The notes under the pieces are model-generated. The model did not search any database and had not been told where the DNA came from. It was given only the letters and a program-made list of their open reading frames with translations. Made by a program: the position numbers and the translations under genes. DNA of 64,000 nucleotides from Virgibacillus ndiopensis (lineage in GTDB: Bacteria; Bacillota; Bacilli; Bacillales; Amphibacillaceae), in the NCBI RefSeq assembly GCF_900187325.1, contig NZ_FZMZ01000005.1, positions 868,001 through 932,000 of the forward strand, in the 5' to 3' direction. Below, piece after piece: positions 29,068-41,190 of the stretch (position 1 is the stretch's first letter; each line of letters starts with the position of its first letter).

Positions 29068-30441
29068 TTAAGGCGTCTTTAAATTTTCAATCATTGGAAA
29101 GGATACATTATTATTTTGCGCTATTTTCGTCGATTTGACATTTTTTTTTGCCTGTTTGTCTAACTCGGCATTAACTTCATCTTTTATTCCAAAGATGTTA
29201 ATGAAAAGTGTTAGTGATTCATTAGCTTTTTCACTTACTGCTAACTCTTTTGCTTGGGTAACAGGCTCTTTTAATAATTGATTTATAATACTTTTTGTAT
29301 GCTTATTTAATACTTTTTTCTCACGGGCCGTTAGATCTGGCATTTTCCGTTCAATACTTTCCATTGTATCCGCTTGAATAGCTAATGCTTTTTGACGAAG
29401 TGCAGATATAACAGGTACCACGCCTAACGTTTGCAGCCATTCATTAAAGTCAACAATTTCTGCTTCCATCATAAGTTCAATTGTTTCAGCAGCAGTTTTT
29501 CTAGCAGCTAAATTTTCATCAACAATATGTTGTAAATCATCAATATCATATAAAAATACATTGTCTAATTCACTAATAATTGGATCAATATCTCTTGGTA
29601 CGGCAATGTCTACCAAGAAAAGCGGTCTTCCCTTACGCTTTTTTTGAATAGGTTCGATATCTTCCTTCGTCAATACAACAGAGTCTGATCCTGTTGAACT
29701 TATTAAGATATCAGATTCCTGAATAACGTTAAGTAAATTAGCCGCATGTTCCGCTTTCGCTTGAAATTTTTCTGCCAGGGTTTCTGCTTTTTCAAGTGTT
29801 CGATTGATAACGGTAATCTTTGACGCACCAGAACCATGAAGGTTTTTGGCAGCAAGTTCTCCCATCTTACCAGCACCAAAAATAGCAACATGCTTATTCT
29901 GCAAGTTACCAAAAATCTTTTTAGCTAATTCAACAGCAGCATAACTTACAGATACTGCGTGTTCCCCAATAGCTGTGTCTTTATGTGCTCGTTTTGCAAA
30001 TGTAATTGCTTGTTTAAAAAGCTCATTAAAAACTGTACCAGTCGTTTGCATTTTTTGTGCAGTTAAAAATGCTTGTTTTACCTGACCAAGTATTTGCGTT
30101 TCCCCAAGAATCATGGAATCTAGACCAGTAGACACACGAAAAAGATGCTCAATGGCACCATCACTTTCTGCTATTCGCAAATAAGACGAAAATTCTTCCT
30201 TGTCTACTTGAAACCAATCTGCCAAAAATTGCTTAATGTAGTAGCGGCCGGTATGAACTTGATCAACCACTGCATATATCTCTGTACGGTTGCAAGTAGA
30301 GACAATTACATTCTCCAATATGCTCTTTTGATCCTTTAACCGTAACATTGCATTATCAATTTCCTGCTCAGAAAATGTTAGCTTTTCCCTGATTTCTACT
30401 GGGGCTGACTTATAATTAATTCCGACTTTTATAATATGCAC
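29068..30441 (-). CDS. hemA: Glutamyl-tRNA reductase
   Basis: First and rate-limiting step of C5 haem synthesis: reduces glutamyl-tRNA to glutamate-1-semialdehyde with NADPH. The catalytic cysteine is in [12 protein letters not shown]. The substrate region [17 protein letters not shown], the NADPH Rossmann loop [14 protein letters not shown] and a C-terminal dimerisation helix are present. I choose the GTG at 30441, eight bases after GGGGG, giving 457 residues starting [16 protein letters not shown]. The upstream 14 codons of open frame run through the ribosome site. A PerR-like box lies 45 bases upstream. Confidence 0.96.
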   Translation of the reverse strand: MHIIKVGINYKSAPVEIREKLTFSEQEIDNAMLRLKDQKSILENVIVSTCNRTEIYAVVDQVHTGRYYIKQFLADWFQVDKEEFSSYLRIAESDGAIEHLFRVSTGLDSMILGETQILGQVKQAFLTAQKMQTTGTVFNELFKQAITFAKRAHKDTAIGEHAVSVSYAAVELAKKIFGNLQNKHVAIFGAGKMGELAAKNLHGSGASKITVINRTLEKAETLAEKFQAKAEHAANLLNVIQESDILISSTGSDSVVLTKEDIEPIQKKRKGRPLFLVDIAVPRDIDPIISELDNVFLYDIDDLQHIVDENLAARKTAAETIELMMEAEIVDFNEWLQTLGVVPVISALRQKALAIQADTMESIERKMPDLTAREKKVLNKHTKSIINQLLKEPVTQAKELAVSEKANESLTLFINIFGIKDEVNAELDKQAKKNVKSTKIAQNNNVSFPMIENLKTP

Positions 30442-30485
30442 ACTATCTACCCCCACAAGACTTAACAAAGATGTTAAAAACATCG

Positions 30486-30526
30486 TTTAAATAATTATCA
30501 TTTATCTCCTATTATATCATGAGTAC
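30486..30526 (-). promoter_or_regulatory. PerR-like operator and -10 element of hemA
   Basis: The sequence TTTAAATAATTATCA (30486-30500) matches the PerR consensus TTATAATNATTATAA at 12 of 14 positions. It lies just downstream of a perfect TATAAT (about 30510-30515), a good place for a repressor. I see no clear -35. The B. subtilis hemA operon is under PerR control, but a related Fur-family regulator could bind instead. Confidence 0.5.
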
Positions 30527-30679
30527 CAAATCTTATTTTCCATAAATGTGAACAGATTTTGAAACATTATGATAGGATAAAACGTATATACTTAAGAACT
30601 CGTTTGTACTCTATCATAACCACAAACAAGAAGCAAGAAATCAACCTGTATAACAACATGTTTGAAAGGAATCAATAGA

Positions 30680-31162
30680 ATGAAAAAACAGAACTCGTTC
30701 GCTGGCTATTTATTAATTGGTATTGGTGCGTATTTTCTATTAAAAGAATTAAAATTACCAATTATTACAGACTTTTACTCCTGGCCAACCTTATTAATTG
30801 TAATAGGTCTAGCTTTACTTATTCATAGCTATAGTTCCAAAGATTATCAAAATTTATTCAGTGGTACAGTCGTTTTAGGCTTAGGAATTCATTTTCATGG
30901 TGTAGCGCATTATTCATTTTGGATTGAACACTGGGCGGTTTACCCTTTAATAGTAGGAGTTGCTTTCATTGTACGCTACTTAAAAACGAAAGCAGGTTTG
31001 TTGCCAGGGGTTATTTTAATTGGTGTTTCCTTGCTGCTGATATTCTCCATCAGATTACCTGTATGGTTTGATTGGATATATATAGTCATTGATTATATTG
31101 AAAGATTTTGGCCAATCCTATTAATCGGAATTGGTATTTACTTATTAAGAAAGAAAAAATAA
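30680..31162 (+). CDS. LiaI/LiaF-like transmembrane protein
   Basis: Membrane protein of 160 residues starting at ATG 30680 behind GAAAGGA (an upstream in-frame TTG lacks a site). It has about five to six helices arranged as two similar halves, each with a GIG or GIGAYFLL turn followed by a WPxLLI motif (YSWPTLLIVIGLALL and RFWPILLIGIGIYLL). This is the pattern of the LiaI-LiaF transmembrane region. It ends in RKKK. Family members take part in envelope-stress sensing, but no two-component genes are adjacent, so a specific role is not supported. Confidence 0.7.
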   Translation: MKKQNSFAGYLLIGIGAYFLLKELKLPIITDFYSWPTLLIVIGLALLIHSYSSKDYQNLFSGTVVLGLGIHFHGVAHYSFWIEHWAVYPLIVGVAFIVRYLKTKAGLLPGVILIGVSLLLIFSIRLPVWFDWIYIVIDYIERFWPILLIGIGIYLLRKKK

Positions 31163-31263
31163 ACCCTTCCGCCTATAAGATTAGCGGGGGCACTTTTGAA
31201 AACAGTGATTCGCAACTTAAATCTTACCTATAATCACTTGATCTTCACCATTAAATTCGCAGT

Positions 31264-31300
31264 AAAAAATGGCTTGGAGAAATATCCAATGCCATTTTTC
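31264..31300. terminator. Bidirectional terminator
   Basis: Stem AAAAATGGCTTGGA / TCCAATGCCATTTTT (one bulged T) between convergent genes, with A and T runs on both sides. Confidence 0.75.
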
Positions 31301-31343
31301 TTTCTTATATCTGTTGGTACTCGTTACTTGAATAAGAAAATGG

Positions 31344-31520
31344 CTACACCTTTTCTCTTTTTACGAATTGTATAAACCAATATACCACTATCCAAGGTAA
31401 TATAAAACGTGTTACCCATTCAAATAAACTAACAATATTCCCGAACCCATTGTAATCTAGTGAAATAAAAACAATAAATAATACAACAAAGCTAATTGTA
31501 CCGTAGAACAAACCCCTCAT
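31344..31520 (-). CDS. Small two-helix membrane protein, unknown
   Basis: A 58-residue protein starting at ATG 31520 four bases after AAAGGTGGT. It has two hydrophobic segments (LFYGTISFVVLFIVFISL and FILPWIVVYWFIQFV) and a basic tail KREKV. I do not recognise a family. It lies in the accessory block after hemA, downstream of a 10-codon ORF that has its own strong ribosome site. Confidence 0.55.
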   Translation of the reverse strand: MRGLFYGTISFVVLFIVFISLDYNGFGNIVSLFEWVTRFILPWIVVYWFIQFVKREKV

Positions 31521-31577
31521 TAATACCACCTTTGTTTTAACTTTTCTAACTACATCCTCCACACAGAAGGGATATGT

Positions 31578-31610
31578 CTAACCCTTATTATTGAGCCATT
31601 TCCAATTCAT
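31578..31610 (-). CDS. Possible 10-codon leader ORF
   Basis: ATG at 31610 lies six bases after a strong GGAGG and reads MNWKWLNNKG before TAG. It precedes the small membrane gene by 57 bases. It may be a leader peptide, a remnant of a longer gene or chance. No stem or attenuator is obvious. The rest of 31611-31845 shows nothing recognisable. Confidence 0.25.
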   Translation of the reverse strand: MNWKWLNNKG

Positions 31611-31849
31611 AAAAAGCCTCCTTTTATTCAACTGTCCTACTACGTTAGCTCAATATCTATATTAGTTAATATTAACATAATATCCCATTTATTGGTGTAC
31701 TTAAGTTTAATTTTCTATTAAAAAAACTAAAAGATCAACTGCAATAACATTCTCTCGTTCGATTCTTGAACTGTTCATTTAAAAAAACTTTTTCTTTCTA
31801 TTGGTGAGTGACAAGAATGTCCTTTATTTTAACCCTTAAAAATATTTAA

Positions 31850-31873
31850 CCCTATCCCAAAATTAGGACAGGG
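31850..31873 (-). terminator. Terminator-like hairpin after VOC gene
   Basis: Stem CCCTATCC / GGACAGGG (one G-T type mismatch) with an eight-base loop, ~95 bases past the VOC stop. The T-rich exit is modest. Confidence 0.5.
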
Positions 31874-31967
31874 CTAATATAAAGTTGATGAATTTTTAAT
31901 AAAAAACAATTCACTAATTGTAAAACTTACCAATAAAGTCGTTCAGAACTAGGTTATTTTGTCGGAG

Positions 31968-32351
31968 TTACTGCTGTATTATTTGAATAAGGTTGCCGCA
32001 TGTATCATCGAAGACTGCTATTGTGACTTCTCCCATTTCTGTCGGCTCCATAGTAAACCTAACGCCTTTTTCCATTAATCGTTTGTATTCTCTGCGAATA
32101 TCTGCAACGCCAAACATTGTTGCTGGTATGCCCTCAGCAAATAACTTCTGTTGATATTCTTTAGCGGCAGGATGAGCATTCGGTTCGAGTAAAAGTTCGG
32201 TACCATCTTGTTCATCTGGAGAAACAAGGGTTATCCACCTAAATTCTCCTGTGGGAACGTCATGCTTTTTTACAAATCCCAGCTTTTCTGAGTAAAAATC
32301 CATTGCTTTGTCTTGGTTTTCTACAAATATACTGTTAACAATAATTTTCAA
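31968..32351 (-). CDS. VOC superfamily (glyoxalase/bleomycin-resistance fold) protein
   Basis: A 127-residue single-chain VOC protein: MKIIVNSIFVENQDKAMDFY opens the first beta-alpha-beta unit, and the second unit ends FDDTCGNLIQII, the usual VOC finish with the metal-binding Glu position replaced or shifted (GNLIQ). It has an AAAGGAGG ribosome site and a TTG start. Substrate cannot be told from sequence: members act as glyoxalases, dioxygenases or drug-binding proteins. It sits downstream of the rifampin phosphotransferase gene on the same strand, 40 bases apart, so the two may be co-transcribed. Confidence 0.75.
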   Translation of the reverse strand: MKIIVNSIFVENQDKAMDFYSEKLGFVKKHDVPTGEFRWITLVSPDEQDGTELLLEPNAHPAAKEYQQKLFAEGIPATMFGVADIRREYKRLMEKGVRFTMEPTEMGEVTIAVFDDTCGNLIQIIQQ

Positions 32352-32391
32352 AATGTTTTTTCCTCCTTTGTTATTTGACGTTGATGCTCTA

Positions 32392-35140
<2,749 letters not shown>

Positions 35141-35170
35141 TTGACTGAAAAGGGATTTATGATGTATAAT
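35141..35170 (+). promoter_or_regulatory. Consensus-like SigA promoter on plus strand
   Basis: TTGACT (35141-35146), an 18-base spacer and a perfect TATAAT (35165-35170). It points rightward towards a remnant ORF and a strong terminator 170 bases downstream, with no full gene between. Confidence 0.6.
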
Positions 35171-35258
35171 TAAAATAAGGATAATTATACAAAAATCCAT
35201 CAACAGTGCATATCTATATAAATTTACCATAGTTTTTCTTTTTTATCAATGTATTTAC

Positions 35259-35362
35259 ATGAACAACGCTATGATGGATCTTAAATTTATAGGAAAAAAA
35301 GTAAGGAAAATACGGATTTACTATGAGGCAATTCCAATATTAAAAAGCCAATTTCTTAGAAT
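35259..35362 (+). pseudogene. Possible remnant of an HTH (XRE-type) regulator
   Basis: From ATG 35259 or 35271 the frame reads MMDLKFIGKKVRKIRIYYE. This resembles the opening of XRE/Cro-type regulators (IGKKIRxIR before helix 1). After that the likeness ends, and the reading frame runs into a terminator stem. No ribosome site is visible. It has a good promoter upstream, so it could be a truncated regulator gene. A small RNA is an alternative. The call rests on short similarity only. Confidence 0.3.
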
Positions 35363-35387
35363 TAATGCTAAGAAATTGGGCTTTTTT
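35342..35387. terminator. Bidirectional terminator
   Basis: Long stem (AAAAAGCCAATTTCTTAG with CTAAGAAATTGGGCTTTTT) and T-runs on both exits. It ends the amino-acid ABC transporter operon on the minus strand and any transcript from the plus-strand promoter at 35141. Confidence 0.88.
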
Positions 35388-35415
35388 CATTACTCCATTA
35401 AAGTACCATTTATTT

Positions 35416-36156
35416 TTATAATATTGAACTTAAAAACTCCTGTGTACGCTCCTCTTTTGGATTATCAAATAGTTCCTTTGGTCGCCCACTTTCAACTATT
35501 TTCCCATCGTGCATGTAAACAACCCAATCGCCGACCTCTCGTGCAAATCCCATTTCATGTGTAACAACCACCATTGTCATGCCTTCCTCTGCAAGATCCT
35601 TCATTGTGGATAAGACTTCACCAACTAATTCCGGATCAAGTGCAGAAGTTGGTTCATCAAACAGCATAACATCTGGTTTCATTGCTAATGCCCGAGCTAT
35701 TGCTACACGTTGCTTTTGTCCTCCTGACAAAGTCGATGGATAGACATTATACTTATCTCCTAACCCAACTTTATCCAGAAGTACTTTACCTTCTTTTATA
35801 GCTTGTTCCTTTTTAATTCCTTTTACTTGTGTAGGTGCTTCAATAATATTACCAAGTACCGTTTTATGCGGAAAAAGGTTAAAATGCTGGAACACCATGC
35901 CTACTCGTTCACGTACTTTGTTTAGATCGTGTGTCCTTTGTTCAATTTGCTCACCTTCAATGACAATTTTTCCATCGTTTTTTATCTCCAAAAAATTTAA
36001 GCAACGTAACAGTGTACTTTTGCCTGACCCGCTTGCACCAATCAATACAACAACATCACTTTCTTTTACTGTCATATCAATATCTTTTAGCACATGTAAT
36101 TTACCAAATGATTTATTTAATTTTTCTACCTTGATCATTTCCTTATTTTCACTCAT
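35416..36156 (-). CDS. Polar amino-acid ABC transporter, ATP-binding protein
   Basis: Energises uptake of an amino acid. All ABC motifs are present: Walker [14 protein letters not shown], signature [16 protein letters not shown], Walker [13 protein letters not shown] and the switch His in [13 protein letters not shown]. Closest in style to GlnQ/ArtR/TcyC. I choose ATG 36156 ([13 protein letters not shown]), because the upstream codons lie in the GAGGAGG ribosome site. This gives 246 residues. Third gene of the operon, 15 bases after the permease stop. Confidence 0.92.
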   Translation of the reverse strand: MSENKEMIKVEKLNKSFGKLHVLKDIDMTVKESDVVVLIGASGSGKSTLLRCLNFLEIKNDGKIVIEGEQIEQRTHDLNKVRERVGMVFQHFNLFPHKTVLGNIIEAPTQVKGIKKEQAIKEGKVLLDKVGLGDKYNVYPSTLSGGQKQRVAIARALAMKPDVMLFDEPTSALDPELVGEVLSTMKDLAEEGMTMVVVTHEMGFAREVGDWVVYMHDGKIVESGRPKELFDNPKEERTQEFLSSIL

Positions 36157-36171
36157 GCTATACCTCCTCAC

Positions 36172-36834
36172 TTAATCACTTTGAGCCATTTTCTTCTCTA
36201 ACATGTTAACTAGCACCGTAAGAACCAGTACGATAATGAGATAATAAACTGCAACGGTTAAATAGAAAGGTAAATAGTCAAAGTTGTTTGACCCTTGTGT
36301 GCTGGCAACTCCAAATAATTCCTGCATACCGATAAAGGATACAAGTGAGGAATCCTTAATACCAATTATGAATTGGTTACCAAGGGATGGTACGGCACGA
36401 CGAAATGCCTGTGGTAAAATAATACGTCGCATAGTAAGACCAGAAGTCATACCTAATGAACGACCAGCTTCTGTTTGACCTTTATCAATGGATTGAATTG
36501 CACCACGGATAATTTCTGCAATATACGCACCACTATGAAAAGCTAGACCAGCCACACCTGCCCAAAATTTATCGAGTAGAATGATTTCCGTCAGCCCATA
36601 GTAAAGGACAAATATTTGTACAATAAGTGGTGTTCCACGAACTACCCAAATATAAGCATCCGCAATCCATTGTAAGATTTTCACATTCGATATTTTTAAA
36701 ATTGCAAAGAACAATCCAATAATAAAAGCTATTATCAATGACGCTACAGAAAGATTGATGGTAATTTTAAAGCCTTCTATAAAAACGTCTAAACTATTTA
36801 TAAATACATCAAAAAAATGTTTAATTCCAGACAA
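36172..36834 (-). CDS. Polar amino-acid ABC transporter, permease
   Basis: Membrane subunit, 220 residues and about five helices. The family signature is visible: the EAA-type loop AEIIRGAIQSIDKGQTEAGRSLGMT and the conserved LPQAFRRAVPSLGNQFI that contacts the ATPase. A single permease gene implies a homodimer. It follows the binding-protein gene after ~70 bases with a strong stem-loop between them. Confidence 0.92.
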   Translation of the reverse strand: MSGIKHFFDVFINSLDVFIEGFKITINLSVASLIIAFIIGLFFAILKISNVKILQWIADAYIWVVRGTPLIVQIFVLYYGLTEIILLDKFWAGVAGLAFHSGAYIAEIIRGAIQSIDKGQTEAGRSLGMTSGLTMRRIILPQAFRRAVPSLGNQFIIGIKDSSLVSFIGMQELFGVASTQGSNNFDYLPFYLTVAVYYLIIVLVLTVLVNMLEKKMAQSD

Positions 36835-36857
36835 CTAGTTCAACTCCCTTTTAAAGG

Positions 36858-36888
36858 ACAAATGTGCGCAAATCTAGCGCACATTTGT
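36858..36888 (-). promoter_or_regulatory. Intercistronic stem-loop between binding-protein and permease genes
   Basis: Perfect 12-bp stem ACAAATGTGCGC / GCGCACATTTGT with a 7-base loop and no T-run. Such hairpins after binding-protein genes commonly protect the upstream mRNA and allow more binding protein than membrane subunits. That is inference by position. Confidence 0.65.
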
Positions 36889-36906
36889 ATTAATTGGTAG
36901 ACTTTT

Positions 36907-37725
36907 TTATTTCGCTTCTTCAGGCTCTTGTGTAATATCTACGCCAATCCACTCTTTTGCTAATTCCGCAAGCTTACCACTTTCCTTAAGCTCTTTTAAT
37001 GCTTCATCAACCTCAGCTAATAACTTTTCATTATCTTTAGCTACAGCCACTGCTTGTTCACTAACTCCTAGCTGTCCACGGTTCTCGATTTCTAACCCAT
37101 TTTCAATAGCTGTTTGTCCTGTAATAGAGTCAGTAATTACGGCATCGTGATGGCCTTTTGCTAATGATTGTAATGCAACTACATCACTATCAACCTGTGG
37201 AATATTGTCTGTATATTTACTAGCCTTATCAACATACGTAGATCCTCGTGAAACGGAAATCTCTTTGTCCTTTAAATCATCTGCTGATTGAATATCACTA
37301 TCAGGTCTTGTATAAATTACTGGTCCAGAGTAATAATATGGTTCTGAAAAGTTAACTTGTTTCAATCGTTTGTCGGTAATTGTATGGCTTGCTACCGCAA
37401 TATCATAGCGTCCTTTTTTTACACCAGTAACAATACCGGAAAACTTTGCTTTCTGTTGTACTGCTTCTAATCCTAATTTTTTAGCTATTGCCTCTGCAAC
37501 GGCAATATCATACCCGACCATTTTTCCATCTTCCATATAACTAAACGGTTTAAATTCACCTGATGCAGCAAATGTTAGCTTACCATCCTCAATGAGATTA
37601 AATTCTGATCCACTATCGCCACTTTTAGAATTATCACCTGATTCAGTTTCTGAGCCACTTTTACCACATGCAGTTAACATAAGTAGAAATAGGGCGAAAA
37701 ATAGTGCAATTTTCAGTCTTTTCAT
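36907..37725 (-). CDS. Polar amino-acid ABC transporter, substrate-binding lipoprotein
   Basis: Extracytoplasmic binding protein of family 3. The lipoprotein signal is clear: KRLKIALFFALFLLMLTACG, with the lipidated Cys at residue ~20. A Ser/Gly-rich linker follows, then the SBP_bac_3 fold, with SGEFKPFSYMEDGKMVGYD and ADDLKDKEISVSRGSTY. It has 272 residues and is first in the operon. Substrate (glutamine, arginine, cystine or other) cannot be told from sequence alone. Confidence 0.9.
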   Translation of the reverse strand: MKRLKIALFFALFLLMLTACGKSGSETESGDNSKSGDSGSEFNLIEDGKLTFAASGEFKPFSYMEDGKMVGYDIAVAEAIAKKLGLEAVQQKAKFSGIVTGVKKGRYDIAVASHTITDKRLKQVNFSEPYYYSGPVIYTRPDSDIQSADDLKDKEISVSRGSTYVDKASKYTDNIPQVDSDVVALQSLAKGHHDAVITDSITGQTAIENGLEIENRGQLGVSEQAVAVAKDNEKLLAEVDEALKELKESGKLAELAKEWIGVDITQEPEEAK

Positions 37726-37972
37726 AAGTTAATACATCCCCTTTTAATTAAATATGCGTATATCATGCAAGTCGAGTCATTCCTTCGCACTAATATATAT
37801 AAAATTATAGCAATATTCACAAACAACTTCTAATTGCAAATTTACTTATATATCTAATTAAGCCCACATATCTTTATATTAGACGGGTTTACCTTCATGT
37901 ACCTTACATATACCGTAATATACTTTAATATCCTTAAATACACTCCAAATTTTCTGAAAATGAATAAAAAAA

Positions 37973-38006
37973 ATCCCTACTAAAGTCATAGACATTAGTA
38001 GGGATA
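37973..38006 (-). terminator. Terminator after engB
   Basis: Stem ATCCCTACTAA / TTAGTAGGGAT with a T-run of about eight on the minus strand; it ends the lonA-engB transcript. The 37726-37970 gap carries the transporter promoter area, where I see no clear boxes. Confidence 0.85.
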
Positions 38007-38009
38007 ACT

Positions 38010-38597
38010 TTAAAAATTAATATGATTTCGTATAACCTTCCATGCTTCATCTTTTCCTTCACCAGATTCTGCTGAGAATGGAATAATGAGATCTTCTTTA
38101 TCTAATTGCAAGGTTTCTTTCGTACGCTTTAAATGTTTATCACGTTTACCTTTAGGGATCTTATCAAGCTTAGTTGCAATAACAACTACAGGTAGTTCAA
38201 AGTGCTTTAAAAAATCATACATTTGCACATCATCTCTAGTTGGTTCATGACGGATATCTGTGATTAACAAAACAGCTTTTAAAGTATCTCTTGTTTCGAA
38301 ATACTCTTCCATCATGCCTCCCCATTTTTCTCGTTCCTTCTTTGATACCTTTGCGTAACCGTAACCCGGTACATCAACAAAATAAAAGATTTCATTTATC
38401 TTATAAAAATTTAACGTCTGTGTTTTACCAGGCTTTGACGATGTTCTTGCTAAATTCTTTCGATTAATGAGCTTATTTATAAAAGATGATTTTCCAACGT
38501 TGGAACGACCAGCTAACGCTATTTCTGGTAGCTGGTCGTTAGGATATTGTTTTTGACTGACTGCGCTAATAACAATTTCTGCTTTAGTTACTTTCAT
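38010..38597 (-). CDS. engB: Ribosome biogenesis GTPase EngB/YsxC
   Basis: Essential GTPase for 50S assembly. G1 loop in [18 protein letters not shown]3 in [13 protein letters not shown]4 in ATKLDKIPK. The start is ATG 38597, six bases after GGTGGAGG, giving 195 residues; the seven codons before it overlap the ribosome site. The start lies 14 bases inside the 3' end of lonA, a coupling also seen in B. subtilis. Confidence 0.95.
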   Translation of the reverse strand: MKVTKAEIVISAVSQKQYPNDQLPEIALAGRSNVGKSSFINKLINRKNLARTSSKPGKTQTLNFYKINEIFYFVDVPGYGYAKVSKKEREKWGGMMEEYFETRDTLKAVLLITDIRHEPTRDDVQMYDFLKHFELPVVVIATKLDKIPKGKRDKHLKRTKETLQLDKEDLIIPFSAESGEGKDEAWKVIRNHINF

Positions 38598-40914
38598 GAT
38601 TTTCCTCCACCAAAGCATTTTTTAATACTTGATCCAAATGATTAACTTTAATGAACGTTAAATCGTTCCGAACACTCTCAGGTATATCCTCAATATCCTT
38701 CTCATTTTCTTCAGGGATAATAATTGTAGAAATTCCAGCGCGATGGGCACTTAGTGATTTTTCTTTTAGACCACCTATTGGAAGTACACGTCCTCTTAAC
38801 GTAATCTCACCAGTCATTCCTACTTCTTTTTTAACAGCTCTTCCTGACAGGGCAGATACAAGCGCTGTTGCCATCGTTATTCCGGCAGACGGACCATCCT
38901 TTGGTGTTGCCCCTTCAGGCACATGGATATGAATATCATATTTTTCATGAAAATCAGGATCAATATTCAGTTCCTTCGCTCTTGAGCGGATATAACTAAA
39001 TGCAGCCTGAGCTGATTCCTTCATAACATCACCTAATTTACCTGTTAACGTAAGCTTGCCTTTTCCTGGATAATGAGAAACTTCAATAGAAAGGGTATCT
39101 CCTCCAGCTGCTGTATAGGCAAGACCAGTTGCTGCACCTATTTGATCTTCATTTTCCATCAATCCATAACGAAATAAAGGTTTGCCTAATAGTTCCTCAA
39201 TGCTTTTCTCTGTTACAATTACACGTTTTTTATCTTCGGATATAATAATTTTGGCAGCTTTTCTACATAATGTAGCTAATTGTCTCTCTAATCCTCTGAC
39301 ACCCGCTTCACGAGTATACCGTCTGATTAATTTTAGTAACGCATTATCACGAATTTGCAGATTGCTTTTTTTCAATCCATTTTCCTTCAGTTGCTTTTGC
39401 AATAAATGTTCTTTTGCAATATGCAGTTTTTCCACCTCTGTATATCCAGCAATTGATATCAATTCCATTCGGTCTAATAACGGACCTGGAATATTGTTAA
39501 CATAGTTTGCCGTTGCAATAAATAAAACACTAGACAAGTCGTATGTCTCTTCAATAAAGTGATCACTAAAATTACTATTTTGCTCAGGGTCCAGTACTTC
39601 AAGCATCGCCGATGAAGGATCTCCACGGAAGTCGTTAGACATTTTATCAATCTCATCTAATAAAAAAACCGGATTAACTGTTTCAGCCTTCTTCATACCT
39701 TGAATAATTCTGCCTGGCATTGCCCCTATATATGTTCTGCGATGTCCCCTTATTTCAGCTTCATCCCGAACCCCACCTAATGAAATTCGTACAAAGTTTC
39801 GATTAATGGACGTTGCAATCGATTTAGCTAAAGAAGTCTTTCCCACACCAGGTGGCCCAACAAGACATAATATAGGTCCTTTTATTGATTTTGTAAGTTT
39901 TTGAACAGCAAGATACTCTAATATTCGTTCCTTTACTTTGTCTAAACCATAATGATCCTTGTCCAAAACCGCTTGCGCTTTGTTAATTTCTATCGTATCA
40001 CGCGTTTTTTTAGTCCAAGGTAACGCCAACAACCATTCTATATAATTACGTATGACGGAGCTTTCTGCAGAACTTTGTGGCACCTTCTCATATCTTCCAA
40101 GTTCCTTCATGGCTATTTCCATAATTCGTTCAGGCATATCAGATTCAGTTACCTTTTCACGTAATTGTTCCACTTCACCCGTTTTACCGTCTTTTTCACC
40201 TAACTCGTTTTGAATAGCCTTTAATTGTTCACGCAAATAGTATTCCTTCTGTGTCTTTTCCATTGAAGTTTTTACACGCTGCCCAATTTTCTTTTCTAAA
40301 TCAAGAACTTTCTTTTCATTTGAAATTAACTTTATTAAATGCTGCAAACGTTTTTTAACATTTATAATTTCAAGTATTTCCTGTTTATCTTTTATTTTCA
40401 ATGATAAATGTGATGCTATAATATCTGCCAGTCTTCCTGGCTCATCAATATCTTGTACAGTTGCAAACGTTTCTTGTGTCACCTTCCTAGAAACCTTAAT
40501 ATATTGTTCAAATTGAGCTAATAATGAACGCATTAGCGCTTCCTCTTCGTGTGTTTCACTAATAACTTCATCTAATTTATCTATTTCAACAATAAATTCA
40601 TCTTTTTCATCAATAAAACGGACAATTTCCCCTCGATGTAAGCCTTCAACAAGGACACGAATTGTCCCGTTTGGAAGTTTTAACATTTGCTTAACCTTTA
40701 CCATAGTTCCGACACGATAAATATCGGCTGGTTCTGGATCATCGACGCTGACCTTTTTTTGTGCAGCAAGGAAAATAGTTTGATCATCCATCATCGCCTT
40801 TTCTAATGCTGTAACTGACTTATCTCTTCCCACATCAAGGTGAAGCACCATTGATGGAAAGACGAGTAATCCACGTAAAGGGAGGAGGGGAAGTTGAATT
40901 GTATTAGTTGTCAT
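38584..40914 (-). CDS. lonA: ATP-dependent Lon protease (LonA)
   Basis: Degrades damaged and regulatory proteins. N-terminal LAN domain (~1-200), then a coiled coil and the AAA+ module with Walker [17 protein letters not shown] and Walker [11 protein letters not shown]. The protease domain carries the Ser-Lys dyad (Ser in [17 protein letters not shown]). The ATG at 40914 ([17 protein letters not shown]) lies seven bases after TTGGAGGT and gives 776 residues. B. subtilis has lonB next to it; that gene is absent here. Confidence 0.97.
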   Translation of the reverse strand: MTTNTIQLPLLPLRGLLVFPSMVLHLDVGRDKSVTALEKAMMDDQTIFLAAQKKVSVDDPEPADIYRVGTMVKVKQMLKLPNGTIRVLVEGLHRGEIVRFIDEKDEFIVEIDKLDEVISETHEEEALMRSLLAQFEQYIKVSRKVTQETFATVQDIDEPGRLADIIASHLSLKIKDKQEILEIINVKKRLQHLIKLISNEKKVLDLEKKIGQRVKTSMEKTQKEYYLREQLKAIQNELGEKDGKTGEVEQLREKVTESDMPERIMEIAMKELGRYEKVPQSSAESSVIRNYIEWLLALPWTKKTRDTIEINKAQAVLDKDHYGLDKVKERILEYLAVQKLTKSIKGPILCLVGPPGVGKTSLAKSIATSINRNFVRISLGGVRDEAEIRGHRRTYIGAMPGRIIQGMKKAETVNPVFLLDEIDKMSNDFRGDPSSAMLEVLDPEQNSNFSDHFIEETYDLSSVLFIATANYVNNIPGPLLDRMELISIAGYTEVEKLHIAKEHLLQKQLKENGLKKSNLQIRDNALLKLIRRYTREAGVRGLERQLATLCRKAAKIIISEDKKRVIVTEKSIEELLGKPLFRYGLMENEDQIGAATGLAYTAAGGDTLSIEVSHYPGKGKLTLTGKLGDVMKESAQAAFSYIRSRAKELNIDPDFHEKYDIHIHVPEGATPKDGPSAGITMATALVSALSGRAVKKEVGMTGEITLRGRVLPIGGLKEKSLSAHRAGISTIIIPEENEKDIEDIPESVRNDLTFIKVNHLDQVLKNALVEENHESN

Positions 40915-41074
40915 TGTATGTACCTCCAATTTATCATGCAATCTTTTTCATTCTTCCTATGTATATCTTCATTGTTAAAGTTTATATAAAACTTCTCTAT
41001 TTGTAAATGTAAATGTCTGTTGAACTTGATGGGCTTAGTATTACCTTAAGGGTAAATACTAAACACAATTAAAA

Positions 41075-41162
41075 GAGACTGGAGAATAAAGTATACACAA
41101 GCCTCCTTCCTACACCTAATCATCGCTAGTAAAGGAGCCAGTATACCATTCAATCCAGTCTC
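41075..41162 (-). repeat. Large imperfect hairpin between clpX and lonA
   Basis: Outer arms GAGACTGGA / TCCAGTCTC, inner pairs GTATAC / GTATAC and CCTCCTT / AAGGAG, with a ~25-base loop. Minus-strand transcription from clpX leaves the stem into TTTTAATTG, so it can act as a terminator. It is longer than normal terminators, and a structured RNA is possible. Confidence 0.6.
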
Positions 41163-41190
41163 AGGTTTGTTATAATTATCTATAATTTAG

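Noticed and set aside
35259-35564. Full 101-residue plus-strand protein
   Set aside because: The frame reads through a strong terminator and then into the antisense of the ABC ATPase gene; only its first part is of interest.
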